From Conus ventricosus (lineage: Eukaryota; Mollusca; Gastropoda; Neogastropoda; Conidae): 64,000 nt of DNA. Within the stretch, counting starts at the first letter, position 1. Each line of letters begins with the position of its first letter. This document shows positions 55,348-64,000 of this stretch, in pieces. Below the pieces are notes generated by a model, which saw only the letters and a list, made by a program, of their open reading frames with translations, was not told the DNA's origin and did not search any database. The position numbers and the translations under genes are program-made. The DNA is taken from positions 26,654,021 to 26,718,020 of the forward strand of contig CM031609.1 in assembly GCA_018398815.1 (NCBI GenBank). Reading direction: 5' to 3'.

Positions 55348-58300
55348 ATGGCTAAGGAATATAAAGTCCTGACTCTTGACTAGACGAATATTTAGGGGAA
55401 AGAGCGTTTGTCAAAAGCTCTAGATGAGATCGATTTAAAAGTTATTGATCCGAGAAACGTACAGGCAAGCGTTGTACATGCTATTTCCCAAGTTCCAAGT
55501 AAACTAACAATAAACCCTCCAGTTAAAGTAAGGTTAACTGTTTTAATCGACTATACAGCAATAAATAAAGAAAATCTAGAAGTCTGGGTCTCAACTAAAC
55601 AGCAGACTATTCTTTCTTATAATGACTTAACACCTGGTTGGGCAGACCAATTGCTTACACAGTTTAATGTAGCCTCTGAAGAAGCTAAAATGAGAGGCTC
55701 TGGTTGGTCAGAGGGCGAAGTCTTAAAGATCAAATTAAAACAGGCTAAGTATGTGCCGAATGTAGGCAAGTCTTACATTCCACTACCCCCAGCATTAGTT
55801 GCAAAGAGAGCAGTTTTAAACATAAAGAATTCAGACGACAAATGTTTTATGTGGTGTGTGCTTGCAAGGCTGCATCACGTTGCTAAAAACACGGAGAGAG
55901 TGTCTAACTATCAACCTTACACCGATGAACTTAACTTCAGCGGAAAATTATCTCCTGTTAGCGTAGACAAAATTGATCAGTTTGAAGAACAGAACAAACC
56001 AATAACTGTTAACGTATACACATGGTCTGACGAAACCAACCTTCTGCCCATCAGAGTGTCCAAGAACAGCCCAACAATAGGTGATCCAGACAAAAGCCAT
56101 GTGGACTTACTCCTAATGTCTCACCATTACACATTGATACGCACAATGAGTAGACTAATGCTGCATACTTCAAAACATGGGCACAAACAAGAATTGTGCA
56201 GAAAATGTTTGACAAGAATTCCATCTGTTCAAGCCGCAAGTGAACATATAAAACATTGTATCAGCCCAGTTGACTGTAATACAGAATTAATTACGCCAAG
56301 AGAAGGCAGTAAGGTTTGTTTCAAGAACTGGACACGACTGCACACGAGTCCGTATGTTGTTTATGCAGATTTCGAGTCGATTATTGTTCCTTATGAGCGG
56401 CCAGCACCAAACAATTTACCAAAAACAGTCTTAGTGAGTAATCACCAGATTTGTTCATTTGCTTTCATTGTTGTCAGGTCGGATGGCGCCCATTCAAAGC
56501 CAGAATTATACAGAAGACCTCATGCTGCAGAATACTTTTTAAATCGCATGCAGCAAGTGCGTAATGACTGTTCTAATAATCTAAATTTATCCGACATTAT
56601 GATGACCCCTGAAGACCAACAACAGTATGATTCAGCCACTCACTGTTGGATTTGCGGTTTAGAACTAACACCAGAAAACCCAACAGTAAGAGACCATGAT
56701 CACATTAGCGGAAAGTTCAGAGGAGCAGCACACAGTAAATGTAATCTTCAACTAAAGTTTGAACCAAAGACATGGAAGCTGCCTATATTCTGTCATAACT
56801 TGCGAGGTTACAACTTTCATCTTATATTGCAAGCTGTAACCGGCGACTTCAGGGTGTCATGCATTGCACAGTCATCAGAAAAGTACATGTGTTTCATTTG
56901 AAATAACATGTATTTTTATGACTCTATGCAACATCTGATGGGATCATTGGAGTCACTGGCAATGTCCTTAAAGTCCTGCCCAATTACAGAAGAATATTGT
57001 GACCCAACACTTGTTAGAAAGGGCGTTTACCCTTATGAGTACATGAACAGTTGGGAAAAGTTTGATGAAGACTCCCTTCCACCAAAGGGAGCATTCTTTT
57101 CTAGTCTTAAAGAAAATGATGTCAGTGACTCCGACTATCAGCATGCTCAAGAAGCATGGCAAAAGTTAGAGTAGCATGGCAAAAGTTAGAGTGTAAAGTG
57201 TAAAGTGTTGAGTGCGACCTCCAAAAGTTTTTAAAAAGGCTGCATACTCTAGAAGCTGATCGACATTGGGGCTTTATTTTAGAAGTTGACTTGGAATATC
57301 CTCATGAACTCCATGACCTGCATAGTGACTATCCGTTAGCAGCAGAAAGCATGAAGGTGTCAATGACAGAACCACCTAAACTTGTGCCTAATCTTTGAGG
57401 CAAACAAAATGTCTGTCATTATAGACTCCTTCAGTTTTATTTAAGACATGGCTTAAAACTAACAGCAGTTCATCGCATAATTGCTTTCGACCAAGAACAG
57501 TTCATAAAACATTACATCATGAAGAACACTGATCTCAGAACTAAATCCACAGATGCTTCAGAAAAAGATTTTTCAAGTTGATGAACAACAGCTGATTTGG
57601 AAAGACTATGGAAAGTCCACACAAGCGTAAAGATGTCAGATTGATCACTAGAGAGAACGATGCAATTAAGCTGACTTCTAAACCAAATTATCAGGACTTT
57701 AGAAGATTTCATGATCAGCTTTGTGGCTTAATGATGAAAAAAACCACAAGAAAGTTAAATTGGACAAACCTGTTTTTATTGGGTTTACTGTTTTAGAGCT
57801 GTCGAAACTTTTGATGTTAGAATTTCTTTATGACTACTTTAAACCATTGTATCCGGAGTCCAGAGTACACAGATACAGACAGTTTCATCATCGATATCCC
57901 CACAGAAGACGTCTATAAAGACATGGAATCAGAAGTAGCTAAAGGGGGAGGTGGAGGGTACGACACATCTGATTACCCTAAAGACAGCCCTTTGCACTCA
58001 ACTGTTAATAAGAAGGTTTTGGGAAAGATGAAGGATGAATTATCTGGACGGGTGATCAAGGAGTTTATTGATTTAATGTCAAAAATTTACAGTCGTTCGT
58101 GCCAAACTAACACTATTGAAAAAGCAAAGGGAATAAACTCACAGTGTTGTGGAATCAAACATATCACACGACAACTACAAAGAAGCATTGTTCAATAAAC
58201 AGACTTTTCATCATGACAACGTAAAACTGCGATCTAATCTACATGAGATCAGCACAACAGTTGTAACAAAAAGTCGCTTGACAGCACCAACACAAAACGA

Positions 58301-58354
58301 GTATTTGTTAATCCAGAGTATTCATATGCAATTGGGCACTGGAAAACAAAATGA
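55348..58354 (+). pseudogene. Protein-primed family-B DNA polymerase, Polinton 2, with internal deletion
   Basis: Met at 55348, two early stops, then a 497-residue uninterrupted frame (55408-56901). It holds MWCVLARLHHVAKNTERVSN, a zinc-finger-like CRKCLTRIPSVQAASEHIKHC part, exonuclease box YADFESI (56361), and a Cys/His cluster CWICG...RDHDHISGKF (56644). The second exonuclease box reads HNLRGYNFH (56790), with Asn where Polinton 1 has Asp. Past 57174 the frame breaks at a short duplication (GCATGGCAAAAGTTAGAGT twice). Compared with Polinton 1, about 130 residues including the third exonuclease box and palm motif A are missing. Motif B FGKTMESPHKR (57598) is preceded by TGA, and motif C YTDTDSFI (57871) is kept. 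Ends YSYAIGHWKTK at 58354. Catalytically dead as read. Confidence 0.85.
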
Positions 58355-58453
58355 ACAGAGGCACAATTATTATTATCATGCGGGAGTTTATATTTTCCCT
58401 CAACTTTTATCAGAAGTGCAACTATATCATCATCCAGTTCTTTTTCATTACTT

Positions 58454-58690
58454 CTAAATGTGCTCGAATTTTTTTTTTATCATTTCAAGATATTCTTTTT
58501 CCGTATCAAATTTTGGAGTTTTGGGTTGTGGCTGTTCTAACATAAGATTGTCAATCTTCTTAAATGCTTGTATAATAATACGATTATAATCAAATAATTC
58601 TCGTATTAATTTTAAGGACTCTTCCATTGCCATTCTTGCTTCCTTGTGAGCTTCCATTTTAGTTTTAGATAATTGTAAGGAGGCTGCCAT
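58454..58690 (-). CDS. Small coiled-coil protein, Polinton 2
   Basis: An uninterrupted 78-residue frame starting MAASLQLSKTKMEAHKEARM, predicted almost wholly helical (KLIRELFDYNRIIIQAFKKI) with a Pro-rich hinge (EQPQPKTPKF) and a basic C-terminus. It lies 40 bp downstream of the integrase stop on the same strand. I do not see a counterpart in Polinton 1. It could be a small virion or DNA-associated protein, or a chance frame; the ATG context and position favour a real gene. Confidence 0.45.
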   Translation of the reverse strand: MAASLQLSKTKMEAHKEARMAMEESLKLIRELFDYNRIIIQAFKKIDNLMLEQPQPKTPKFDTEKEYLEMIKKKFEHI

Positions 58691-58730
58691 TTTAGACTCA
58701 AATATATTTATGCAAATATATTAAAATTAA

Positions 58731-59685
58731 CTAAGCGACTGGAACTGTGCCTGGTGGGATTATCTGCAGTTCTTCCTTTACAAAAGATCTTTGAGGGGCT
58801 GGTCGTTTCATTGTGTCAGTTTCTCGTAAATAATACACGGGTGGATTCATTTTTACAATTTTTTAAAATTTCATATGGATCAACACTCCAAACTGGATCT
58901 GTTGCCCTGATGTGAGTGTCCCCTTCTGCTTCTCCAGGTAAATAAAGGTACCTTACTTTTAAACCAAATGGTAACAGTTTGCTGGATGCACTGGAGTCTT
59001 CAGCAACATTTATTGTTTTTTGTTTAATTGCTTGTACTGGTTTTAGCCCTGTTAATTTAAATTCATCATTATTCATTGCGCGCAAAACAGGGCAGTCTTC
59101 TAATCCATTCTGTGTTGCGAGAATTGTCAATAAGCTCTCTGTGATACTGGTAGAAGAAAAGTCTTTCAGATAACTGTTTGTTAAAGTTTTCAACCAAAGC
59201 CTGTGATCTGTGAACTCCTGGAATGCCTCTTTTAATGGTAACTCTATGTTTTAACAATAATTGATTCACTTGGCCTTTGAATTCTTTTCCACCATCGACT
59301 TGAATCATGCGAGGATAAGTTAACGGACCTTGTTGGTATACCAGCTGTATGGCAACAGCAACAGCAGAAGCACTCTTTTGTGTTAATGGTTCCGCATCTT
59401 TGTATCTTGAAGCTGTGTCAATGACTGTAAGTGCACACTTAACTCTTTTTCGTCTAATCGTATCATGGGGTAGATATAGAAGGTCTATTTGATGGGTGTC
59501 ATTTGGTGTTGTATTCACAAAGTGTGGTCTCTGTATTTGTTTAGGTGCAAGTAGATAAATCTGACAAATCGCTTGTTTAGATAACCATTCCTTTGCTGTT
59601 TGTTCACTGACTTGCTGCTTTTTAATTGCAGTAATTCTCTTCCAATATCCTTTTGGCGAATAATAGATTTTGTTCGTTTTTTATT
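58731..59685 (-). pseudogene. Retroviral-type integrase, Polinton 2
   Basis: The N-terminal part IYYSPKGYWKR and WLSKQAICQIYLLAPKQIQR is followed by a 149-residue uninterrupted frame (59518-59069). This frame has HQIDLLYLPHDTI (first Asp), VIDTASRYKDAEPLTQKSAS, MIQVDGGKEFKG (second Asp) and HRSQALVENFNK (Glu), spaced D-x34-E, as in retroviral integrases. After a frame change near 59090 come ALRAMNNDEFKL-type, LPFGLKVRYLYLPGEAEGD and HIRATDPVWSVDPYEI. After another change near 58850 the end reads QIIPPGTVPVA. All catalytic residues are intact; two or three single-base shifts separate it from an open gene. Confidence 0.85.
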
Positions 59686-59687
59686 CA

Positions 59688-60058
59688 GCCAAAGACAATA
59701 AACCATATTTCTTGCATCTTTTGTTTTTTCTGATGGTTGATAAAAGTCACTGAATTTTGGTGGGGGACGATGTCTCAATTGGTTTGTCTGTTACTAAAAG
59801 ATATTCTTTTATTGCCTGATCAACATCTTTAAATGTGCAAGCTGCATGTCCCCGTTTTTTCAGTTTGTCGTTAACAAAATTTGAATGCGCAATTCTCTGC
59901 TCTTTATAAGCGTCTTGTGCTGCGGCTAGTTGCTCCATAGCTTTGTTATGTCTTTTTCTCTCTTCATTAGTTTGTAGTTTACTAAATGCGTAATTGCTTC
60001 CGCTAAAAGCAAGCGCATTCACCACTGCGCCACCTATCATCATTACAAGTGAAGCCAT
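59688..60058 (-). pseudogene. Conserved membrane-anchored protein (NALAFSGSNY family), Polinton 2
   Basis: Met at 60058 (MASLVMMIGGAVVNALAFSG) is preferred over the upstream Met at 60088, which overlaps the neighbouring gene. An N-terminal hydrophobic segment is followed by a charged helix (NEERKRHNKAMEQLAAAQDA), RIAHSNFVNDKLKKRGHAAC, and FKDVDQAIKEYLLVTDKP. The frame breaks near 59750. PPKFSDFYQPSEKTKDA and a hydrophobic end follow in another frame. Same protein as 13311-13713 in Polinton 1, also directly upstream of the integrase on its strand. Confidence 0.65.
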
Positions 60059-60084
60059 TTTTATAAATGTACTTTTTTTCAATT

Positions 60085-60300
60085 TCACATATTTATACTG
60101 TCTGGAATTATTCCTTGCTTAACTAAAAAATATTTCGTAGCAAATGAAGCTGTATAAATAGCAATCAGCTTTGCTGAGTCTTCAAAGTCTAGCTTGCCAA
60201 GATCTGCTGATTTTATTTTTAACAAGCTTTTACCAAGCATTGCCAAGCAATGTGTATCCTACACGTAGGCCTCCAATAACAGCAGAATGGTATATGGTAT
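60085..60300 (-). pseudogene. 72-aa hydrophobic protein, Polinton 2
   Basis: Minus-strand frame with YHSAVIGGLRVGYTLLG, then after a one-base shift KSADLGKLDFEDSAKLIAIY and KYFLVKQGIIPDSINM. Single-copy counterpart of the tandem pair at 12812-13272 in Polinton 1. Two hydrophobic stretches. No ATG is visible at the expected start. It overlaps the Met at 60088 of the next gene by a few bases. Confidence 0.5.
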
Positions 60301-60339
60301 TTTAAAAAGTAAAATAATAATTATATTTAATAATAAAAC

Positions 60340-60702
60340 ATGAATAGCGACGATCTACTAAACATTCCTGAACTTATGATTACAAATAACCAAGGTGATG
60401 ACCAAGCTATTATGCCCAAAAAGGAAAGGCTGTATTCTTTGGCAGCATGTGGAAAAACAAAACAGTATCTTGGAAATGAATTCAGCATAGAACAGATCCA
60501 ACAAATGTCGCCACAAGACATTGTGAAGTATCACAGCACGTATGAAGCTCAACTGGGATCAAGAATGGTTAAAAGCGTCGGTCAAACGGTTCTTAGTTTG
60601 TACACTAAACTAGTTAGTAGATTTGCTCCCATTGATTCTGAACAAGATTTTATGTATGATTTAACTCAGGACCCAGTTTTAACAAACTCATTAGATCTCT
60701 AG
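60340..60702 (+). CDS. Conserved ~120-aa protein, Polinton 2
   Basis: Uninterrupted 120-residue frame: MNSDDLLNIPELMITNNQGD, an acidic N-terminus, then KKERLYSLAACGKTKQYLG, FSIEQIQQMSPQDIVKYHS, and YEAQLGSRMVKSVGQTVLSL, ending FAPIDSEQDFMYDL and a short tail. The homologue in Polinton 1 (12448-12760) shares the blocks YSLA, QYLG, EQIQQ, YEAQLGS, MV.SVGQT and PVDSE/PIDSE. It is mostly helical with no known domain. It is divergent from the 72-aa gene, with a shared upstream region of about 40 bp. One of the few intact genes of the element. Confidence 0.7.
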   Translation: MNSDDLLNIPELMITNNQGDDQAIMPKKERLYSLAACGKTKQYLGNEFSIEQIQQMSPQDIVKYHSTYEAQLGSRMVKSVGQTVLSLYTKLVSRFAPIDSEQDFMYDLTQDPVLTNSLDL

Positions 60703-60794
60703 GATGTGATCTATATTACAGATTTGGAACATTACTGTCGCCAGTTATCATGGGATTGATTACTTTTAATCATATAGATTTTATTTCCCTTAAA

Positions 60795-61250
60795 ATGAAC
60801 GAGCCAGAAAAACAGCAGAATCAGAATCAGAAAACATTGAATCAGGTGGAGAAAGTGACCAGTAAAAAGCATCCTGGGCGTGTTGCAGCAGGAAAAAAAT
60901 TAGCAGAGTGGAACAAACAAAAAAGATTAAAGTTACAAGCACAAAATATAACTCATAATGAAAAATTGCCAGAACCACAGCCGGTTGTTATAAAAACACC
61001 AGAACAAGAACAAGTTAATTTAATTCCTGCAGCACCAAAGTCACCATGGAAAATTGGGTTTAAAACAGTTGTCACTTTTGGTGTCATTGCTGCTGGGGGC
61101 AGTTATTACGGTTATATAATATATAAACAACGCCAGCAAAAACCAAAGCAGTCCAAAAAATCTCCGCCACTAAATACAGAAACTGAACAAAAAAGCATGC
61201 CAGAACCACCAACAACAAAACTTTATTTTGATCCGTTTCAGATGCAATAA
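60795..61250 (+). CDS. Small single-TM protein with PGRVAAG motif, Polinton 2
   Basis: Start chosen at 60795 (MNEPEKQQNQNQKTLNQVEK), because the Polinton 1 homologue begins with a similar short charged leader; an in-frame Met at 60750 would add 15 residues. The basic motif KKHPGRVAAGKKLAEWNKQK is followed by a Pro/Glu linker, one TM helix (TVVTFGVIAAGGSYYGYIIY) and a Lys/Pro-rich tail ending LYFDPFQMQ. Uninterrupted, about 151 residues. Probably a membrane-anchored protein with a basic, possibly DNA-binding, part. This is the last gene before the right-end repeats. Confidence 0.7.
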   Translation: MNEPEKQQNQNQKTLNQVEKVTSKKHPGRVAAGKKLAEWNKQKRLKLQAQNITHNEKLPEPQPVVIKTPEQEQVNLIPAAPKSPWKIGFKTVVTFGVIAAGGSYYGYIIYKQRQQKPKQSKKSPPLNTETEQKSMPEPPTTKLYFDPFQMQ

Positions 61251-61274
61251 TATTTCAAGAACTTAATAAATAAT

Positions 61275-61500
61275 TATAAATTGACTTGAATAAGAACGTG
61301 GTAGAACTTGGGGTGACTTAAGTTAAGAACTTAGCAGTTACTTGATTAAAAACTTGTGGTGACTTGATTAAGAACTTGTGGTGACTTGATTAAGAACTTG
61401 AGGTGACTTGAGTAAACACTTAGAGGTTATGTGACTAAAACTTGGGGAGACTTGAGTTGGAACTTAAAAGGTAAGTGTATTAAGAACTTGGGGTGCATGT
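61275..61500. repeat. ACTTGATTAAGAACTTG tandem repeat, right end of Polinton 2
   Basis: About ten degenerate ~21-bp units (ACTTGATTAAGAACTTGTGG and CTTGGGGTGACTTGAG variants). They combine the word of the Polinton 1 subterminal repeat (GGGGTGACTT) with that of its internal repeat (TTAAGAACTT). They mark the likely right end of the element, though no inverted repeat follows that I can match on the left. Confidence 0.75.
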
Positions 61501-61504
61501 TTGG

Positions 61505-62110
61505 CACAGTTAGGAGGCTTGCTAGTTTCATCACTCTTAACTAGACCAAAGAGGCATCCATGCACGTTTGACACAGTTAGAGGGGCTCGCAACTCTATAT
61601 CTATTAGCATGGAGGGAATTTCAGATGATCGTGCGCTTTGAGACAAGTTTTTGAAATTTGGCATGGTGTTGGATATGGGTATGAAGATTTCCGAAACCAC
61701 CGCAAACAAAATGAGCTCGACCTACTTTGGCCTGTTTGCACAAAATCCAATATGGCCGTCACCCAGAAAAGTGGCTGTCAAATTGCAGCATTCGTTACTA
61801 CTAGAGCCTTATGAAATACCATTATTTATATTGTTTTTGGGATAAGGAATCCATATTTGACATTGTCTTAGCGATTTGAGGTCATTTTGAAGGTCAAAGT
61901 TTATTTGCAAGGTCATTTCAGCCCAAATGTGTTATAACTCTGAAAGGAATCAACTTCAAAAGAAAATATTGAGTTTTCCTGTCATGGGTCTAAATTTTGA
62001 GAGCTCATTTATGTCCTTAAATGCATCACTCTTAACACCTAATCATAAAAAAGCATAGTATGACATTCAACATGGCCTCTGTGTTCACCACTGCATTAGC
62101 AGAAACACAC
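61505..62110. other. Intergenic or intron, no gene seen
   Basis: No recognisable coding sequence. The last bases (CTCATTTCCAAG) could be a splice acceptor for the following gene. Confidence 0.4.
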
Positions 62111-62112
62111 TA

Positions 62113-64000
62113 TGCTCATTTCCAAGAAGGCAGTTGACTTTGTTAACCCCGGTCAGATTCCAGTGATTGTAGGTGACTGTCCCTTCCATGCTCAGAAGAA
62201 GAAGTGTCAGTGGAGGTTTTCTGAGGAGGTTGGTGAATCAAAGATGGTGCGCTTCTTGGGATTCCTCCACATTGAGATGGCATCCCAACAATGTGGGGGA
62301 AAGCTGCTGGCTGGATCTGGCTGGAAGCGGATGTTCTTCTTGGCAAGAGTGTTCACCCCTGGTGTTGCAGAATCTCTTCTAGGAAGCAGTCATGTCAAGC
62401 GCACACGGTATTCATACCAGCTGACTCTGGCCTGGCTCCATGCTGAGGTCAGCGAATGGGTGATTGGCCACTGACTCTGAGTGCCTGTGAAGACCTGTGT
62501 CCATGGTTCTTTGCTTTTGGGCATACAAACTATGCCCGCTGGATGCCTGTCTTCTTGAAAGACATGGCATGTCTGCCACAGACCCACCCAAGTGTCCATG
62601 AAGCCTTCATGGACGGAAAGTTTGCTTGCAACGCTGTGAAAAGAAGTTCTCTCTGATGGCACTTGACCAGAGCCAGGAGCACAGCATCAAGTTCCTCAAA
62701 GAGGACAGCGGAGCAAAAGGACTCTATAGACAGCCAGAGGAAAAGGAATCATTGAGCTTTCAAAACCTGAAGTGCTGAGAGTCATTGGAGAATTTGAGAA
62801 CGCCAGTCTCTCTGCTCCAAACAAGGATATCAGCTTAGAACATCCAGTCTTCTGCTGCTGAACAGATCAAATTTTTGAAAGATCTCAAGGCTCTACTCTA
62901 TCTCGTCAAAGAGGGAACTGTTGTCAACCCATTCAAAGAGACAGGCCCAGAGCTTGTCACACTGGACACTGGTGAAGTCGTGGACCCGATGATTGCCAAC
63001 AACTTGAAGGAAGCTCCCAATATAGGCAAGGCCATGTTTGCAGAGTTTGTGCAGGACAGAATTGAAACCTGTTCCAAACCCTTGTCTGATGTTATCCTAA
63101 GGGCCAGTTTGTACACCTTCAGCAATCAGTCACCTGTGGACTTGAAGAAGGGAGCTGACAAGATGGGATCAGCAAAGACAAATGCAACACTCATCACAAG
63201 GTTGTTTCTGTCCCTCCAAGGACGACCAGATAGGGATATAGATGACCTTTTCAGGCATGAGAATCAGCGTGAGACTCCTTTCTTGAGTGACAGGGGAAAA
63301 CTGATGACGGGTACCAAATCAGCTCTTCTTAGCTGTCTTCCTGATATGCCTGATCCTGGACGTTCCCACGCAGCCAAAGAAGCCTCTGTGGTTGTGCTGG
63401 ATATGTCAGCCATCATTCACATCGTCAAGCCCCAGCATACCACTGTGTTTGGAGACTATACACACATGCACTTGCTACCCTTCTTAGAAAGCCAGATGGC
63501 CAACAAGACCACCAGAATAGATGCTGTCTGGGACACATACCAGGATGCAAGTATCAAATAACAAACTCGTGCAAAACGGGGTGAATGTGAACGGCGACGA
63601 ACAAGAGTCTCTGCAAAGATACCTATTCCAATGGGAACTGACTAACAGAAATTTCTCAAAGAGTCTGAAAACAGAATGAACTGTTTCAGTTCCTCAGCAA
63701 GCTTCTGGTGCATAGGACCACTGACACAAAATATCATCTCTTCACCACGAAAGATGACCTTGTAGTCGGTAACAGACTAACTGATGTATCGGCCTTGTCT
63801 CCCTGCTCTCAAGAAGAAGCTGACACCTGGATGATGCTGCACCTGCAGCACACTGCTGAGCAAGGACACACTAGGGCCTACCTCAGGACAGTGGACACTG
63901 ATGTGGTGGTTTTTGCCATCTATCATTTCCATGAACTGAACTTGTCAAAGCTGTGGATCGGATTTGGGTCTGGAAAAACATTCAGAGACATTCCCATTCA
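62113..64000 (+). pseudogene. Uncharacterised multi-copy animal protein with PIN/FEN-like nuclease part, partial
   Basis: Starts near 62113 (KKAVDFVNPGQIPVIVGDCP), continues with RFLGFLHIEMASQQCGGKLL, SGWKRMFF and GSSHVKRTRYSYQLTL. After a frame change it has LCPWFFAFGHTNYARWMPVF and, from about 62640, LMALDQSQEHSIKFLKEDSG. A 228-residue open frame (62875-63561) ends in VVVLDMSAIIHIVKP and RIDAVWDTYQDASIK. Next come TRAKRGECERRRTR, EEADTWMMLH and LRTVDTDVVVFAI, and the window ends inside it. The series Asp, VWD...K..R.KRG, EEAD and TVDTD parallels the metal-binding residues of FEN/XRN PIN-like nucleases; this is my inference. From memory the family is repetitive and unnamed in molluscs, cnidarians and fish. 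Frame changes at about 62470, 62650, 62780, 63560 and 63680. Confidence 0.55.

Larger units (their letters stand above)
48733..61500 (+). mobile_element. Polinton/Maverick element 2 (left terminus not found)
   Basis: About 12.8 kb with the same gene families as Polinton 1 in a different order: ATPase (-), unknown (-), late protein (-), structural protein (+), coiled-coil/TM (-), major capsid (+), hydrophobic protein (+), polymerase (+), small coil (-), integrase (-), TM protein (-), 72-aa protein (-), 120-aa protein (+), SPGR protein (+). Protein identity to Polinton 1 looks moderate (about 55-70% by eye), so it is a different lineage. Most genes here are less broken than in Polinton 1, with several long open frames. 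No inverted repeat or protease was found. The right end is taken from the tandem repeats at 61275-61500. Confidence 0.8.

Noticed and set aside
7112..61500. Segmental duplication as the source of the two Polintons
   Set aside because: Protein identity is only moderate, gene order differs, and the flanking sequences are unrelated.

Overview
This is eukaryotic genomic DNA, most likely from a mollusc, and my best guess is a gastropod. That assignment is inference. It rests on very long (CA)n, (CT)n, (CATA)n and (GAA)n microsatellites, a SINE-like fragment of a kind I associate with molluscs, several invertebrate LINE families, spliced rather than operonic genes, and no bacterial gene organisation. 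Most of the window is mobile DNA. Nearly every long coding region carries frameshifts or stops, either from decay or from indel noise in the assembly.

Layout. 1-2.7 kb: non-coding, with a SINE-like fragment. 2.7-5.1 kb: broken gene with two zinc fingers followed by a tyrosine-recombinase-like core. 6.3-7.1 kb: satellite whose unit carries an embedded (CA)n. 7.112-21.696 kb: a complete Polinton/Maverick (Polinton 1) inserted inside one satellite unit, with ~270-300 bp terminal inverted repeats; the satellite resumes at 21.697 kb. 23.4-30.1 kb: I-superfamily-like LINE with RNase H, interrupted in ORF1 by a ~142 bp tandem array. 30.2-32.0 kb: microsatellites. 32.0-36.0 kb: minus-strand RTE-like LINE between (CATA)n blocks. 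37.6-42.0 kb: third LINE (EN, RT, RNase H). 42-47.6 kb: low complexity, a LINE remnant and a hammerhead-like motif. 47.6-48.4 kb: possible terminal exons of a host gene. 48.7-61.5 kb: a second, divergent Polinton (Polinton 2) without a recognisable left terminus. 62.1-64.0 kb: broken copy of an uncharacterised animal family that looks like a PIN/FEN-type nuclease, running off the window.

How the genes work together. Both Polintons carry a protein-primed family-B DNA polymerase, a retroviral-type integrase, a packaging ATPase, a probable double-jelly-roll major capsid protein, a probable second structural protein and 7-8 small conserved proteins, i.e. a virus-like set for self-synthesis, integration and virion building. 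The two share almost the same gene list and keep two local blocks intact: SPGR protein/120-aa protein/72-aa protein/TM protein/integrase, and capsid/coiled-coil-TM protein/structural protein/late protein. The polymerase, the ATPase and one unknown gene occupy different places and orientations. They are therefore two rearranged lineages, not a segmental duplication. Polinton 2 has lost the palm motif A region of its polymerase, and neither copy looks autonomous as read.
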